Assembly: GCF_021869535.1 (NCBI RefSeq)
Contig: NW_026262712.1
Location: 46,482,884 to 46,546,883 of the forward strand
Length of the DNA: 64,000 nt
Origin: Mytilus californianus
Lineage: Eukaryota > Mollusca > Bivalvia > Mytilida > Mytilidae
Direction: 5' to 3'
The first letter of the stretch is position 1; each line of letters starts with the position of its first letter. A model generated the notes under the pieces. It made no database searches and was not told the origin of the DNA. It saw only the letters and a list, made by a program, of their open reading frames with translations. Position numbers and translations under genes: made by a program. Positions 31,263 through 43,560 of this stretch are shown one piece after another.

Positions 31263-31336
31263 AGAAGATGTGGTATGATTTCAAATAAGACAACTCTCCA
31301 CAAAAGACCAAATGACACAAAAAAAAATAACAACTA
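31263..31336 (+). repeat. Dispersed repeat B, left part of a split copy
   Basis: gatgtggtatgatttcaaat and gacaactctccacaaaagac match the 35689 copy. The match stops at caacta and resumes at 32173 with the 836-bp element between. Confidence 0.7.
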
Positions 31337-32172
31337 CTGTGGATTCATTTTTATTCGTGGTATACCAATTTTCGTGGGTTTCGTGGGTCACAGCAAACCA
31401 CGAATTTAAGAATTCAACGAAGAATAATCCCGAGAAATGTGTATGGAGTCGGATGTTTATTTCCAGTTATGTTATGCAGTTCTAGTATAGTGTTGACTAA
31501 CGATAAACATTGTAACATAACACGTGTTTTTCTTGAAAGAAGATACAAGTATTTTGATTAAATCAATAATAAATATATCGAATATCAGTGACAATTTACT
31601 TTTTAAAATTGATTTAAACTGTTCATGGAAAATAAATGCAAGTTGTTAATTACCGTGTCATAGTTTGGTTTACTGGTGATTAAAAATCAATAGGATTAAC
31701 GGTGCGGGGATATTGCCCGTAGGTAATATTATTTATGACAGGAACATTTATTTTCACACCTTTTACTTATACTTATATCGTGATTAGGGAAATGAGCTTT
31801 CGATCATAGAGTTTTAAATGCCTTATAAAATTCCGACAAGAATTTATAAATTGTAAAACAAACAAATAATTAGTTGTCTCTGTCCATTATTGTAATAGAA
31901 GTTTTCAATGAACACTTTAACCTAGAATGACCAAGCGAGGATTTTGACAATTCAAAACCTTTTCAATGAATTCTTTCTTTTTTGTTTGTTTTATTATTGA
32001 TCAAACCAAGGAGGGTAAATGATCTCCTAAATTAAAAAGAAATCCACGAATTACGTACCGGATTTTTTGTTTTTTTTTGTTATCAGCGATCCACGAATTT
32101 ACGTATACCACGAAACGTCTTTTTTTCTCTATCCACGAAAATTGATACCCACGAAAATAAATGAATCCACAG
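31337..32172. mobile_element. 836-bp TIR element with TA target duplication, nested in repeat B
   Basis: Left end ctgtggattcatttttattc (31337) is the inverse of gaaaataaatgaatccacag (ending 32172). Inner terminal bases continue as ccaattttcgtggg and (c)ccacgaaaattgatacccac. It is flanked by TA at 31335-31336 and 32173-32174. Removing it restores the repeat B order (aacaactata then agatcactgtacggccttca). No reading frame is left, so it is non-autonomous. The TA duplication suggests a Tc1/mariner/pogo-type mover. Confidence 0.75.
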
Positions 32173-32215
32173 TATTATAGATCACTGTACGGCCTTCAAC
32201 AAAGAGCAAAGCATA
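32173..32215 (+). repeat. Dispersed repeat B, right part of the split copy
   Basis: agatcactgtacggccttca and acaaagagcaaag continue the copy interrupted at 31336. Confidence 0.65.
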
Positions 32216-33426
32216 GCATCACGATAATTTTTTTTTATCATCTATTTATCTACTGTCAGTAGAATAATCTCTATAGAGTCATATATACCTAGCAACATGT
32301 GTATGAAAAAAGATTATTACTTCTAGAAATAATGTGGTAGAATTAAGTTCTTTTTCTCGAATCTCCAATAGAATTGCCTGTTACATAGGCATGCGATAAG
32401 ACTACTATGCTAAACTTGACTTTTACATTAATTTGAGAAAGAAAGAAAGAGAGTGAGTAGGTGTCCGACAAATATATTTGATTGCACACAAACATATAGC
32501 AGGCTCTAGTGTATTAATTTACAGACACTCCAACTCTTGGGAACAAAAGTTCCCAAGCACTCGACCCCACATCTTCCAAATTTCTTTATTTCCATATTTC
32601 TTAAAAGCATATACTTTGTGGGAAGTTTATTATTTTTATATGAATTCAAATTCTAATAAATAGGCTCTAGGCTAAATCTAAACCGCTGTATATATAAATT
32701 GAAAACTGTCTTAAGAGACCACTTAAGGGAAAACAAAAGTGTGGTTTCATATGACTGGTTGTCTTTTACACGATCAATCTATATATGAAATGCACTACAA
32801 AGGGACCTACAATTCATGGTCTTATAACACAGGTTTTGATAAATGCAGGTGTTTTTTTTCAACAGGTTTAACTGCATAGATTGCAAATTGACATCATATT
32901 TTCTTCTTTTTTCATCACTTAGTCAACCTCAAAAAGCCTGCTGCGTGGATCGGTGGTTAACTCAAAGCACCCCGGCTTCCTCAACCAATAAAAGCTGATC
33001 AGCACGATAATAAATTATTTATAGTATAAAAAGTGCATGAAATGCATTCCTGGTCCTGAGTTGTTCGTTTCAAGAACATTGATCTATATGTAGTTACTTA
33101 AAAAATACTACCTGGTCAAACAAATATAAATATATTTTTCAAAATCGGAGTTCGGCATGCTGTTCATCTGTCAGGTAGATATTGGTCAATGTAAAAATAG
33201 TTTTCCATTTTTTAAAATGCCAAATTCTTTAATTTCAAATATATAATAAAAAAAAACCTATGGATTGCCGATACTTTTTTTAAGCTTTAGTTTGTGAAAA
33301 AATATCTGATGAAAAGATAGCTCGTAAAATATGTTTTCCGAAAGCAAAAAACTTTACGGAATCATCGTTCTCGTTTCCTTAATAAATCACAAAAATACAT
33401 TTAATTATTGTAATTGTCAAAAGGTA

Positions 33427-33552
33427 GAAGATTTGGTCGTATGATTGCCAACGAGACAACTCCCATGCATCAAAGACCAGATGACATATAAGTTAGCACT
33501 GAGTTTCTATAGGTCATCGTATGGTCTTCAACAATGAACAAGATCTATAGTA
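33427..33552 (+). repeat. Dispersed repeat B, diverged copy
   Basis: tcgtatgattgccaacgaga, caaagaccagatgacata and catcgtatggtcttcaacaa match the order seen at 35689-35800. Confidence 0.55.
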
Positions 33553-33987
33553 CAAATGATGTAAATCCATTCATAAAATCAACTTTCTAAATTAATTGCT
33601 TGATAAAACAATGCTGATTTAAAAATAGTAATCAATGAAAACATTTTATTTAAATGAAAAATGAAAATTAGACCCTGACGGCAAAAGTAAATGCATCTCA
33701 TTCTAATTTTAGTGGTTTGTGGCGAACACAGCATATATAAAGTTTGGCACGACCTCCGAAAATCAAAAAAGTTAAAACATATAATTATGAAAGGACAATT
33801 AAAAATCACGGAGAAAAGTGGAAATTTTCGTTTGCAAAATCTAATACCAGTATTGGTAAGGTGAGCTGTTGTGATCTGTCTCGTCCCATAGTGTCTTGAT
33901 TGTAGATAGGTTTGCATAGATTAGGAACACAGAATCAAAATAAAATGTTCGCTTGATCTTCAGCTTCTGTTTTTTGGGCTGTAGCTT

Positions 33988-36909
33988 CACGGCCGACACT
34001 CGGCTAACCGAGAGATTGGTCGGTTAATCTATTATATTGAGTATGCGGCTATATGGGCGGTTGGTCTGTTAATCGGGTCGGTTATACGTCTGTTAAGAGT
34101 AAAACGCACAATTTAAATGTTCAACTCTGTTAAATATACAGATTTTTGGTATATTATAAGAACCAAATAAAAAAAAAGGAAAGTGTCTGACAAAATGATA
34201 TCTATCATAGAACATTTTCCACCTGTAAAAACATTTCATATTCTGCGCAAACTTCAGTAAAACTAAAAGGCGTAGCGCAAGTATGTGGTATTTATGCTTA
34301 TACGCATAGCAATTGTTTTAATAAAAGGCGAAACAAACAATTTTAGATATCATTTAAAGGACACAAAATAGTACTTTGGTTCTAAAAAATAAATTGACAT
34401 TAGTAAATATTTTATAATTGTAATATAACGTGAGTAATACCACGTTTTAGTGACTATTAGGGGAATAAAGTCTGTTAATGGGTTGGACAATTAAAATTGT
34501 GTCAGTTAAGAGTTATTTAGCCACGACAATAGTTTTGCTACCTTTATAATTTCTCATTAAAACAGTTAAGAATGAGATGTACTTGAGTAAAAAAAATGAC
34601 AATACGGTGCAACAGTATCCTTGTAGTAAGAGCATTTTTATTTTGACTTTCTTTGCATTTTATTGAAAGGTGTGTCACTGCAATATTGCGTGATATGGAT
34701 TAGCCGCTGGAATATGCATGAATTTATTATTAACGTTTTCAATCAGCCTTGATTTTTGTGTCTGTTCAAAGAAGCACGTTCAAAAATCCGACTGAAAGTG
34801 TCTGTCTTATACAACACCGGGTACATATAACGTGTTGTCGTTCTCATATGGACATGATATTTGCCACTGGACGTTAAACCCTAATTCGTCAGCATCATCC
34901 AATTGGTTCTTTTGTTCTATTACTTAATCATATGTTGTTTACAAAACATTCTAAAGAAGTAAATGGAAAGAAGCGAATGCAGCTACATTTGATTATCTTA
35001 AGTTTTAATTCATTTTATTCCGTTTAGTTCCTTTCTACATAAGTGCAGAGGAGAACTGCAGTTGTGCGCTTGTAAAATTCTAGCATTTGTCACCAATTTG
35101 AGTACATCGCAATCCGTTACTGTTTCAACCACCCCCTCCTCCTGAAATTTTGTTTTGTTTGCACTTTACAATATTTACTGAGCTATCAGATTCAGCGGTT
35201 GACAGGAGGCCAATGTTTATCGGACTCCAGTCTCAAATAACATAAAGTGATATACAGTAAAAAAATTGCAAAGCATCTATATAGATATCGTTGCCTATAC
35301 TATTAATTTAAAAATAAGGAGATGTGGAATAAATGCCAAAATTGTTTTAACAATCATCTTGGAGGGTCTAAATATTAAAAAGGGGTATTTCATGTCTGTA
35401 TTCTTAAACAATTGTTATTTTTCTCTCTTTTTTTAGCAATGCATCACTCTCTACTGTCCTTATCTATTATTCTATATTCTGCGTTTCCATCCAGATTCTC
35501 GTGTATACCATGAGGGCCCGGATTGGGGGTGTTGTTTATTTCTGTATTCTTTAAATTGTTATGTCACTTTTCTCTACATTTTATTTAATTTTCTCATTAT
35601 TCTTTCTTTATTCTTTATATTTTAGCATCCCAATATATTTTACTTACTGATGTTTAGTTACATTACGACGTTTATCTCTGATATAAAAAAGCAGATGTGG
35701 TATGATTGCCAATGAGACAACTCTCCACAAGAGACCAAAATGACACAGAAATTAACAACTATAGGTCACCGTACGGCCTTCAACAATGAGCAAAGCCCAC
35801 ACCGCATAGTCAGCTATAAAAGGCCCCGAAATGACAATGTAAAACAATTCAAACGAGAAAACTAACGGACTTATTTATATATAAAAAAAATGAACGCAAA
35901 ACAAATATGTAACACATAAACAAACGACAACCACTGATTTACAGGCTCCTGACTTGGGACAGGCACATACATACATAATGTGGCGGGGTTAAACATGTTA
36001 GCGGGATCCCAACCCTCCCCTAACCTGGGACAGTGGTATAACAGTACAACATAAGAACGAACTATAAAAATGATGTATATAATGGTTACCAAATTGAATG
36101 TAGATGACAAATTGGTGTCATTCATAACAACGAAACAGAATTCACATGATATATGCGACCATTCTTGAATGAAATTAATATTACTTTAATACTACACTTT
36201 TTGAAACCATTTTTATCAATTTCCAATTTCCATTGTCTAAATTTATGTTTCATTGTTCATGTGTTGTTTCCGTATAATATTTTAGCCAATCGTCTTGAGC
36301 CTACCAATTTGATCCGATAACTCCCCATAAAGCAATCAAATTATATTTTCATTGCCATTCATAACTCTTAACAGACCAAATAACAGACCGGGTTTTATAC
36401 ATCCGACCCATTAACAGACCAGGTTTTTAATAAACATTGATTAATATCACCAAAATACAGATTTTCGTGTAGATTTTTCACACAATGATAATAATATGGT
36501 TAACAAACATAATGCCTGTCTTTTTTCGATGTTCAAAATATTGCATGCAAGTAAATTCAGTCAAGTTGTCATTTTGTGTACATTTTGTGTGTGTAAAATG
36601 TGTATATATTAAATTTATTGATGAGTAACCCGCCTTTTCATTTTATTGGTTGTTTATCGAAGCTAGAAAAAAAATAATCACACCACTGGATTCAGTACAT
36701 TGAATTGTTTTGTCAGACATGAATAATTTTTATGATAAAATTTATTTAAAAAGTTATACAATGAAACATACTGAACTTGCAAGTATTTTCTCGATAACAC
36801 CTGATTAACAGACTTTAGCCAACCCAATTAACAGACCAACCGCCGATATAGCCGCATACTCAATATATATTAACCGACCAATCTCTCGGTTAGCCGAGTG
36901 ACGGCCGTG
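33988..36909. mobile_element. 2.9-kb TIR element with 5-bp target duplication
   Basis: The left terminus cacggccgacactcggctaa (33988) is inverse to ttagccgagtgacggccgtg (ending 36909), and the inverted match extends about 120 bp inward. agctt flanks both ends (33983-33987 and 36910-36914). Subterminal words gtctgttaat face inward on the left (about 34054, 34470), and attaacagac occurs on the right (about 36407, 36828). A copy of repeat B lies inside, at 35689-36020. No transposase was found. The superfamily is not assigned. Confidence 0.75.
35689..36020 (+). repeat. Dispersed repeat B, best copy
   Basis: agatgtggtatgattgccaa, atgagacaactctccacaag, accgtacggccttcaacaat, aaaggccccgaaatgacaat, ctcctgacttgggacaggca and gtggcggggttaaacatgtt are in order. 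The minus-strand open frame through it (35871-36125) is repeat sequence. Confidence 0.75.
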
Positions 36910-37584
36910 AGCTTAAAACTGTAGCTTTATAAACACTCGTATATGCAATATGAATCTCTTCCTGCGTAAGTTAGGGGTGTGAGGAGATTGTTGTAGATTT
37001 TTCTAATTTGTAGGATACTTGCAATCATAACTCTAAGGTTCATCGCGGAACAGGAACATATTGTTTTACCTCTGTCCGTCCATCCGTTAGTCAGTCACTA
37101 GTGATTGTTGTTAGGGTGGATTTAGGTGGTTTCTGCTTGAAACTTTAATTTTTCGCTAATTTTACCTCACAATAGTTCGAAATACCTACATTGCACCCCT
37201 TTAGAAGAATATTTCAATAATTTAACCTAAAACAAAATTCGCCTCGCTCCGCTCAGCAAACAAATCGAAAAGTATAATTGGGGTTAAGAAACGAAAAATT
37301 GACAATTTCACTAGCCGATATGGGAGACGTCTTCAGGCAAAGAGAACATTGCTTAAATTTAAGAAAGAGACGAAACTGATAAGACACAATCATTGATAGT
37401 AAAATGAAATTAAGAAAATAAGACATCGAAGGTTATTGTCATCGATAGACAATGTGATAAGTCGGAAGCACGCTTGTCCGGGCTAAGATTGAAGAGGTAT
37501 CTTCGGATTTGTCCTGCATTTGTTTCACTCATAGTATCAAACTCAATTTCAGAGTTTTGAAAATAAAAGAGGATGAATAATACA

Positions 37585-37738
37585 CAAAACAGGTTTTAAA
37601 TCAAATCACACCACATCATCAAATTGTTATTTTAAAGTGCTATTGTTGAAAAAAAATAAAGCATTTAAAGAAGCAACTTTGAAAATGTCTGCAAACTGAA
37701 TACTTATTAGAAGAATGTAAATTCTACGGTCACTTTGA
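37585..37738 (+). repeat. 154-bp direct repeat, copy 1
   Basis: Identical by eye to 38345-38498, offset 760 bp. Starts caaaacaggttttaaatcaa; ends attctacggtcactttga. Confidence 0.85.
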
Positions 37739-38344
37739 AAAACTAACCACAGTTTATTAAGCATAGTTAAAATTTCAAATAAGGCAAGAAATATACAATA
37801 CATGTACAAATGTATATGCATGATAAACAAAATTTTAAAACATGAATAACTGAAAGTGTAAGTCAAACTGTGGTTCTCCACAGTAATATAAAATCACTGC
37901 GGATAAAATTATAAAACTACAATAATGCACATAGAGTCAAAACGCACAAAACTAGAAAATAAGGGAGTGGTGGGTGGGAAAAGAAATACTATTATGCTTG
38001 ATCGATTTGACATACAACTTGCTTGCTGATTGCAAAATTTTTGAATGTTGCGAGATGCTGGGATGAATACTGTGCAAGATAAATTTGATTGAATTTATTG
38101 GATTAGTTAAACCGGGAAATTTGAAAAATCAAAGCTGATTGGTAGATAAATATATCCCAGACAAAGCAAGATTCAAATAGGACAATCCGATTGGCTGTTG
38201 TCCGTAACCAGCCAAAACAAACGTGAAAAGGAGGTGCAGGGTTTTATAAAAAATAGCAATCAAATAATACGAAACTAAAGAATGTACAAATGCTTCTACA
38301 ATACATGTATCTATATTAATACTGTATTTTCAAAAAATACTTTC

Positions 38345-38498
38345 CAAAACAGGTTTTAAATCAAATCACACCACATCATCAAATTGTTATTTTAAAGTGC
38401 TATTGTTGAAAAAAAATAAAGCATTTAAAGAAGCAACTTTGAAAATGTCTGCAAACTGAATACTTATTAGAAGAATGTAAATTCTACGGTCACTTTGA
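38345..38498 (+). repeat. 154-bp direct repeat, copy 2
   Basis: Second identical copy. The 606 bp between copies has no coding content. The ends are not TG...CA, so an LTR pair is not supported; a partial tandem duplication is likelier. Confidence 0.85.
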
Positions 38499-39409
38499 GC
38501 GGCATTTTTACATAAGTAGGTTATAAGCTTTAACGTTTGAAAATTTCTTTGGAACAACGTCAAAATCGCAGTTTTATTGGGAACGTCGTGTAACGCTGAG
38601 TGGCACCAATACCGTGCGTAACGTCAAAGCAATATTCAAACGAGAAAAACTAACGCCCTGATTTATGTGTCACTCTGTCAACCCTGGTGTCGAGTTACAA
38701 ACTAAGTGATACTGTAGTATGTTAATATATATCTATATTACGTTTGGATCATTTTAACCCGTCAGGGTTTTACTTTTTGAAATAAAGTTATCTTGAACTA
38801 AGTTGAAGGCCCTACCTTCTAGCAAACGAAAAGGTCAACTGTAGCCAACATGCACCCCACGTGACGTAATCCATTTTTACGTTTTGTATATCGTAAGCCC
38901 CCTTTAGTATAGTCCTATTAACATAATCTGAGTCTTAATCTTGAGCTTTTAATCAATTCTGAAAAGAAGTGCTCCTTTGAAGGAGAGAATTCCGTTTAGA
39001 GATACAGATATCATAAAGACGTCACAAGGTGTTTTCCCATATTTATATGTGACGTCATAGAAAATGGGTAGTACAGTGCTTTGACGACGCTGAAGAAAAA
39101 TTGGGACGGTATTCAATAAAGTCGGTAAGACATCTCTTTTTTATGACATTTGTTAAAATGCACAGGCGGCTATTTTTTTCAGGCAAGCGTTTCACAAAAG
39201 TCGTATCTTAGCTACCATCTTAAATTCACTTTTGTATACGTCACAAGTAGATCCTGCTTTTGCTGTGTATCTCATGCTTTTGACTTTTTTCATTCTATAA
39301 ACCAGGCGTCATTAATTTTTAACTCCCCCACCCCACCCTTTCCTTCCTTACTGTGATGAGGGGGGGGGGGGGTCGGACCTTTATCGGGACTCCGGGATCG
39401 GGTGTTTTT

Positions 39410-39533
39410 TAGCTGCGGAACCGTAGCTCTTAGGTCCTTATGTTATTTTTTGACTATTTGCGGACCATAGATCTATGGTCCGCAAATAGTCAAAAAATAA
39501 CATAAGGACCTAAGAGCTACGGTTCCGCAGCTA
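39410..39533. mobile_element. Perfect 124-bp palindrome with 9-bp target duplication
   Basis: Arms 39410-39471 and 39472-39533 are exact inverses, centred on tagatcta. ggtgttttt occurs immediately on both sides (39401-39409 and 39534-39542). It would form an uninterrupted hairpin. Its first half recurs at 39928-39988. Confidence 0.8.
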
Positions 39534-39927
39534 GGTGTTTTTAAGCTCGGTACACTGGGTTCCGCGGAACCCTAAATTTTGTCTTACGAATTTTTCTATG
39601 ATTCAATAAGGATTCCAAATTAAATTATCGGAACGATAATTATTATATCCCGTAATGATGGTATACTGGGTTAACCCCATTCCGGTGGTTAAAATGATAA
39701 TCATTATACCAAAGTGCCGGTTGAACTACATGGGACAAATATGATTGAGATAAATAAAATTCAGATATTTAGCTCTTCAATGATGCATAATATGTTACCC
39801 GTTTGTCTAGTTTTATCAGTTTAATAAATGATTGAAAATTGGTGATCACCATCCGCCATCGTTTTTCTTATTAACCTCTTTCCGGTGCAAAGGTAAAATA
39901 TAATATGGAGGACAACTAGGAACACTA

Positions 39928-39988
39928 TAGCTGCGGAACCGTAGCTCTTAGGTCCTTATGTTATTTTTTGACTATTTGCGGACCATAG
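39928..39988. repeat. Single arm of the palindrome element
   Basis: 61 bp identical to the left arm of the 39410 palindrome (tagctgcggaaccgtagctc ... ggaccatag), without the second arm. It ends 45 bp before the stop codon end of the transposase pseudogene. Confidence 0.8.
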
Positions 39989-40032
39989 TGGTCATAACAG
40001 TTCTTGGAATAGTGTTCTGTGTACAAGACAGT

Positions 40033-42130
40033 TTACTGTTCTTTACAGTGTGGACAAAAGAAAGTATCTCCTCTCCGCAAGACTCTAACAGCACTACAGA
40101 ACTGGAGATGTGTCCAGTGACGGCAGTTATCATTGTCACACTGTGCCCATTTGACAAACACAATTCCTGCTAGTTGTCTGATCTCTGAGGGAGATTTCTT
40201 GTAACAAACACAGCAAGTTTCACCGTCGTCATCATCGGTTAGATCACTGTCACTTAATGAATTATCAAGACATATTGGTCCTCCTTTATCCTTGTTTAAA
40301 GCAGATGTACCAAGACCTGCATTAACATCATCCTCTGATAATTTCATCTTTTTTTCAGTTTTTTCCATCCCAGTTGAACTTTTTCTTTTTACAGGTGCCC
40401 TCTTTTTAGTACATGTATCTTTTCCTGCTTTGTTTTGGTGTTTAGTTATATTTTCAACTGCATTAGGCTCTGATTTTTTATAGGGTGGTTTAAATGTTCC
40501 TTTCTTTTTTGACTGATTCAGATGATCCATGTTTTTCTTTTTTCCTAAATTTCCTGTGATTGTAAAGTGCTTCCTTTTCTTTTCTGTCTTTTCAACTGAG
40601 ACAACAGACCTTTTTAGCAGGAATCCAGATGGAGAACTGTTTACAGTACATGTGTTTATGTTTGAAGAGTTGTTTGATGTGTTCAATTCAATTATAGGTT
40701 CTGCAGTATATATTTGGATGTCATCAGAGTACCTGTTTTCAGGAGGGACTAGGCTAAGCAAAGGTTGACTATTTGATTCATTATGATCCGATGAGATTTC
40801 ATGTTCCTTTTGAACTGATGATGAAACTTCGAATTGTTGTATTGTTAGAGTGGCAGCTTTGCTAAATTGCTGAGAGGAAGTGTTTCCATCATCTTGGGAA
40901 ATATGGGTATTATTCATTGCAGATTCGGTTGCTTCATCTGATGTAGCTGTGGGGTAAATTGTAGCCGGAGCAAGTTCACTAGTGTCAACAGCTTCTGGGT
41001 TAAACGGATATATCCCACTTTTCCTGAAAGATGATGTCAGGTTTTTTGCTGATAGACCTTTCTGGTAGGGGGAACATGACATCTGTCCAATATTATATCT
41101 TGTAATCTTACATCCAGGGTTTTTACGCATGAACAACTGTGCCTCCCTGTTGTAACAAGCCTTTAATGGTCCAAAACACCCTATATCTAGTGGCTGTAAA
41201 ATGTGGCTACAGTGTGGTGGGAGTATGAAAAGGATGATATTCTTCGATTCAGCCCAATCTTGTAAAGTTAAGCTCACATGGGAGCGGTGGCCATCAAACA
41301 ATATAAGTAGAGGAGTGCCAGAGATATCATGAGATACATACTTGAGGAAGTGCTTTTTCAAGGTAAGTTTTGAATATGTCACTGTTTGACCATTCAGACT
41401 TAGAGCATTGGCCATCAGAACCAGGCGGAGTCCCGTCAAGAAGAAGAGCTCTGTCAAATTTAACACCAGGAAATACATAATAGGGTGGAACAGCATTACC
41501 AATTGCATTGCCAGCACCATGATAGTTACATTTGAAGACCTTGGAGATGTGACAGACTGGGGCTTAACAACAATGTCGTGAAATATTTTCCCTGGGCTAT
41601 GTTCAGTAAGTTTGCAGAGCACTCTCATCCATATTGAATATTTTGTGTGGCTGTTCATGCAGATTGTTATTGGTCATAATAGTGCCCAGCTCTTTGTAAT
41701 AATTGGATAGTGTCTCCTTTGATGCACATCTAGCTCTCTGCATGGACAATTTCTGCGGTTTACTGATTGTTAAATTTGGCCATCTTTTCATAAAGGAGTA
41801 GTACCATTTATTACTTAATATATCCTCCTGGGGTTTTCTTTTGCCCATAAACATGGCTAAATCAGTTGCTAGATAAATTACATCTATCCTGGAATAACCA
41901 TAACCAATACTGGCCATATGTGCAATGTGGTCCACCATTTATTTTTCTGTACCCTCATCAAACAGATAATTGGAGCATCTCCCATCCACAGAAACCAAAC
42001 CAAGTGTCCTATCTCTAAGAGTGCTTTCTGGAATACCATAGTTTTTTGCAGCTTTGTAAACAGACATTCCATTTTGGACAGCATCATAGGCATATTTCAA
42101 AGCATTTGGGTCGTATTGCTTTTTCTTCAT
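40033..42130 (-). pseudogene. Decayed pogo/Tigger-like transposase with pipsqueak HTH and C-terminal PHD finger
   Basis: The proposed start at 42130 reads MKKKQYDPNALKYAYDAV, a pipsqueak helix-turn-helix. A CENP-B-like DNA-binding region follows (KWYYSFMKRWPNL). The DDE triad is visible as FNMDES, LILFDGHRSH and HILQPLDIG, which by family knowledge is the catalytic core of pogo-group transposases. The tail is Ser/Lys-rich and ends in a PHD-type zinc finger (CCVCYKK, CDNDNCRHWTH, FFCPHC). Breaks: an in-frame TAA at 41941-41939, a frame change near 41620, another near 41519, and a third near 41353 where an extra base follows an A-run. The GAGNAIGNAVPPYYVFPG segment is in the first frame, the flanking parts in another. 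It is therefore inactive as it stands. Terminal inverted repeats were not convincingly located. Confidence 0.82.
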
Positions 42131-42424
42131 TGTGAAGATATCTGTAAAAAAAAAATGAACACTCAGAAACATTTGAAATTATCAGTAAAATCTAAAATCT
42201 GCCCTGAAAAAAATATTATCAATTTTTGTTCTCTAATATAAAGCTGCAATTATTTTATTTATTAAAGCACAATTTTTTATAATCATTGTGCAAGCATTTT
42301 GTCCTTAAATCACAGTAATATGTTCTTCATATTCATTTTTATTCATTCTTATTAAATTCAATCAACATAAATAGTTTTCAAAAACATAAAGAAAAGATAA
42401 GTAACTTTTTCTAAAATAAACTGT

Positions 42425-43310
42425 AAAAGTGTTCATTTTTGTCAGAGTCATAAGGAGGCTTTATCATCACGTGACTGTTGTTTGGGACGCCTCATAAATG
42501 GCAGACCATAAATCAATATCAATAGATTGATTTTGGATGATTATTCAATATTTTTATATGGCTTGAAATTTTATGGCATATCAATGATTTTGGAATGGCG
42601 GACTATACACTATCATGAGCTAATAAATATATTTTTACCTGTAGTGAAGACTGTTTGGCGTATTTACATTTGTTGACATACAGCGATGAACCAGGTGTCT
42701 GTAACCTGTAACCTCTGACCCTTGCACGCGCTTTTAGATCAACGAAAACCCGCAATTTAACATTACACCGGAATCAGGTATACACCGGAAAGAGAGGAAG
42801 GCAGTATACTTTGTTCACTTAAGGGGGCTCGCGGGTATAAATCATTTTTTTTTTTTTTAAATATAGGATTTCGCTATAATTTTCTATAATTGAACTTTTT
42901 CATATTACCGTGTATTTTCAAGCTTGGATACTCATAGTCCAAATAATTATGACGTCTTGAGAGGCTATTACTCATAATTGTTTCTTAGTCACTAAATGTA
43001 CTGGAGCAGCTGAGAATCGGTTTATCGAGAGAAAGGATCGTGAAAGAATACCTAACGGTGGTCAAGCGTTGACATCGGATCGTGAAAGATCTGGTATTCG
43101 GATCGTGAATGTAATTCTACTTCAAAATCTGTGAAAAATCTGTTGTTTTTTTTTAAATCGCGGATAAAATAAATTGTCTATCAAAATGATTCAACTTTCT
43201 CAATAATCATGATAATACTATGCAATAAGATAAATAGAATATCTACTACTAGTACTTTACATGTATGAGAAAGCACAAAAGGCGCAAAAAAGTCTATGGG
43301 GTAGGTCTCA
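42425..43310. other. Gene-free stretch between the transposase pseudogene and the minisatellite
   Basis: AT-rich. Short inverse words caccggaat and caccggaaag (42766-42793) mirror attccggtg (39678) and tttccggtg (39878), possible ends of the decayed transposon. No gene seen. Confidence 0.3.
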
Positions 43311-43530
43311 TTGGGGTCTAAGCGTGACGCGGGATTGCCGATTTTTTGTAAGCGTGACACGTGAAAGTCAAATTATTGTGCCGTGAAAACGGGAATTGAA
43401 GTCTAGCGGGACACGGGAAATTACAAAAAAAAAATGAGAATTGCTTACGTACATAGTGTAAGCGGGATACGGGAATCTGACAAAACAGTAAGCGGGATCC
43501 GGGATCAGAACCCCAAATAAGACCCCCTAT
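43310..43530. repeat. Dispersed repeat with 'gtaagcgggatacggga' units
   Basis: About five diverged units: ctaagcgtgacgcgggattg, gtaagcgtgacacgtgaaag, gtctagcgggacacgggaaa, gtaagcgggatacgggaatc and gtaagcgggatccgggatca. It directly precedes the minisatellite. Confidence 0.65.
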
Positions 43531-43560
43531 GCGCATATTAAACAAAGCACACTGAATTAA

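Noticed and set aside
33579..33917. 112-codon minus frame
   Set aside because: Overlaps no splice signals or recognisable motif; composition typical of AT-rich background.
37585..38498. LTR retrotransposon with 154-bp LTRs
   Set aside because: Ends are not TG...CA; no primer-binding site, polypurine tract or coding content.
39410..42800. The 39410/39928 palindrome arms as terminal repeats of the pogo-like element
   Set aside because: No inverse copy is found on the right side of the transposase; the palindrome has its own 9-bp duplication, unlike the TA of pogo elements.
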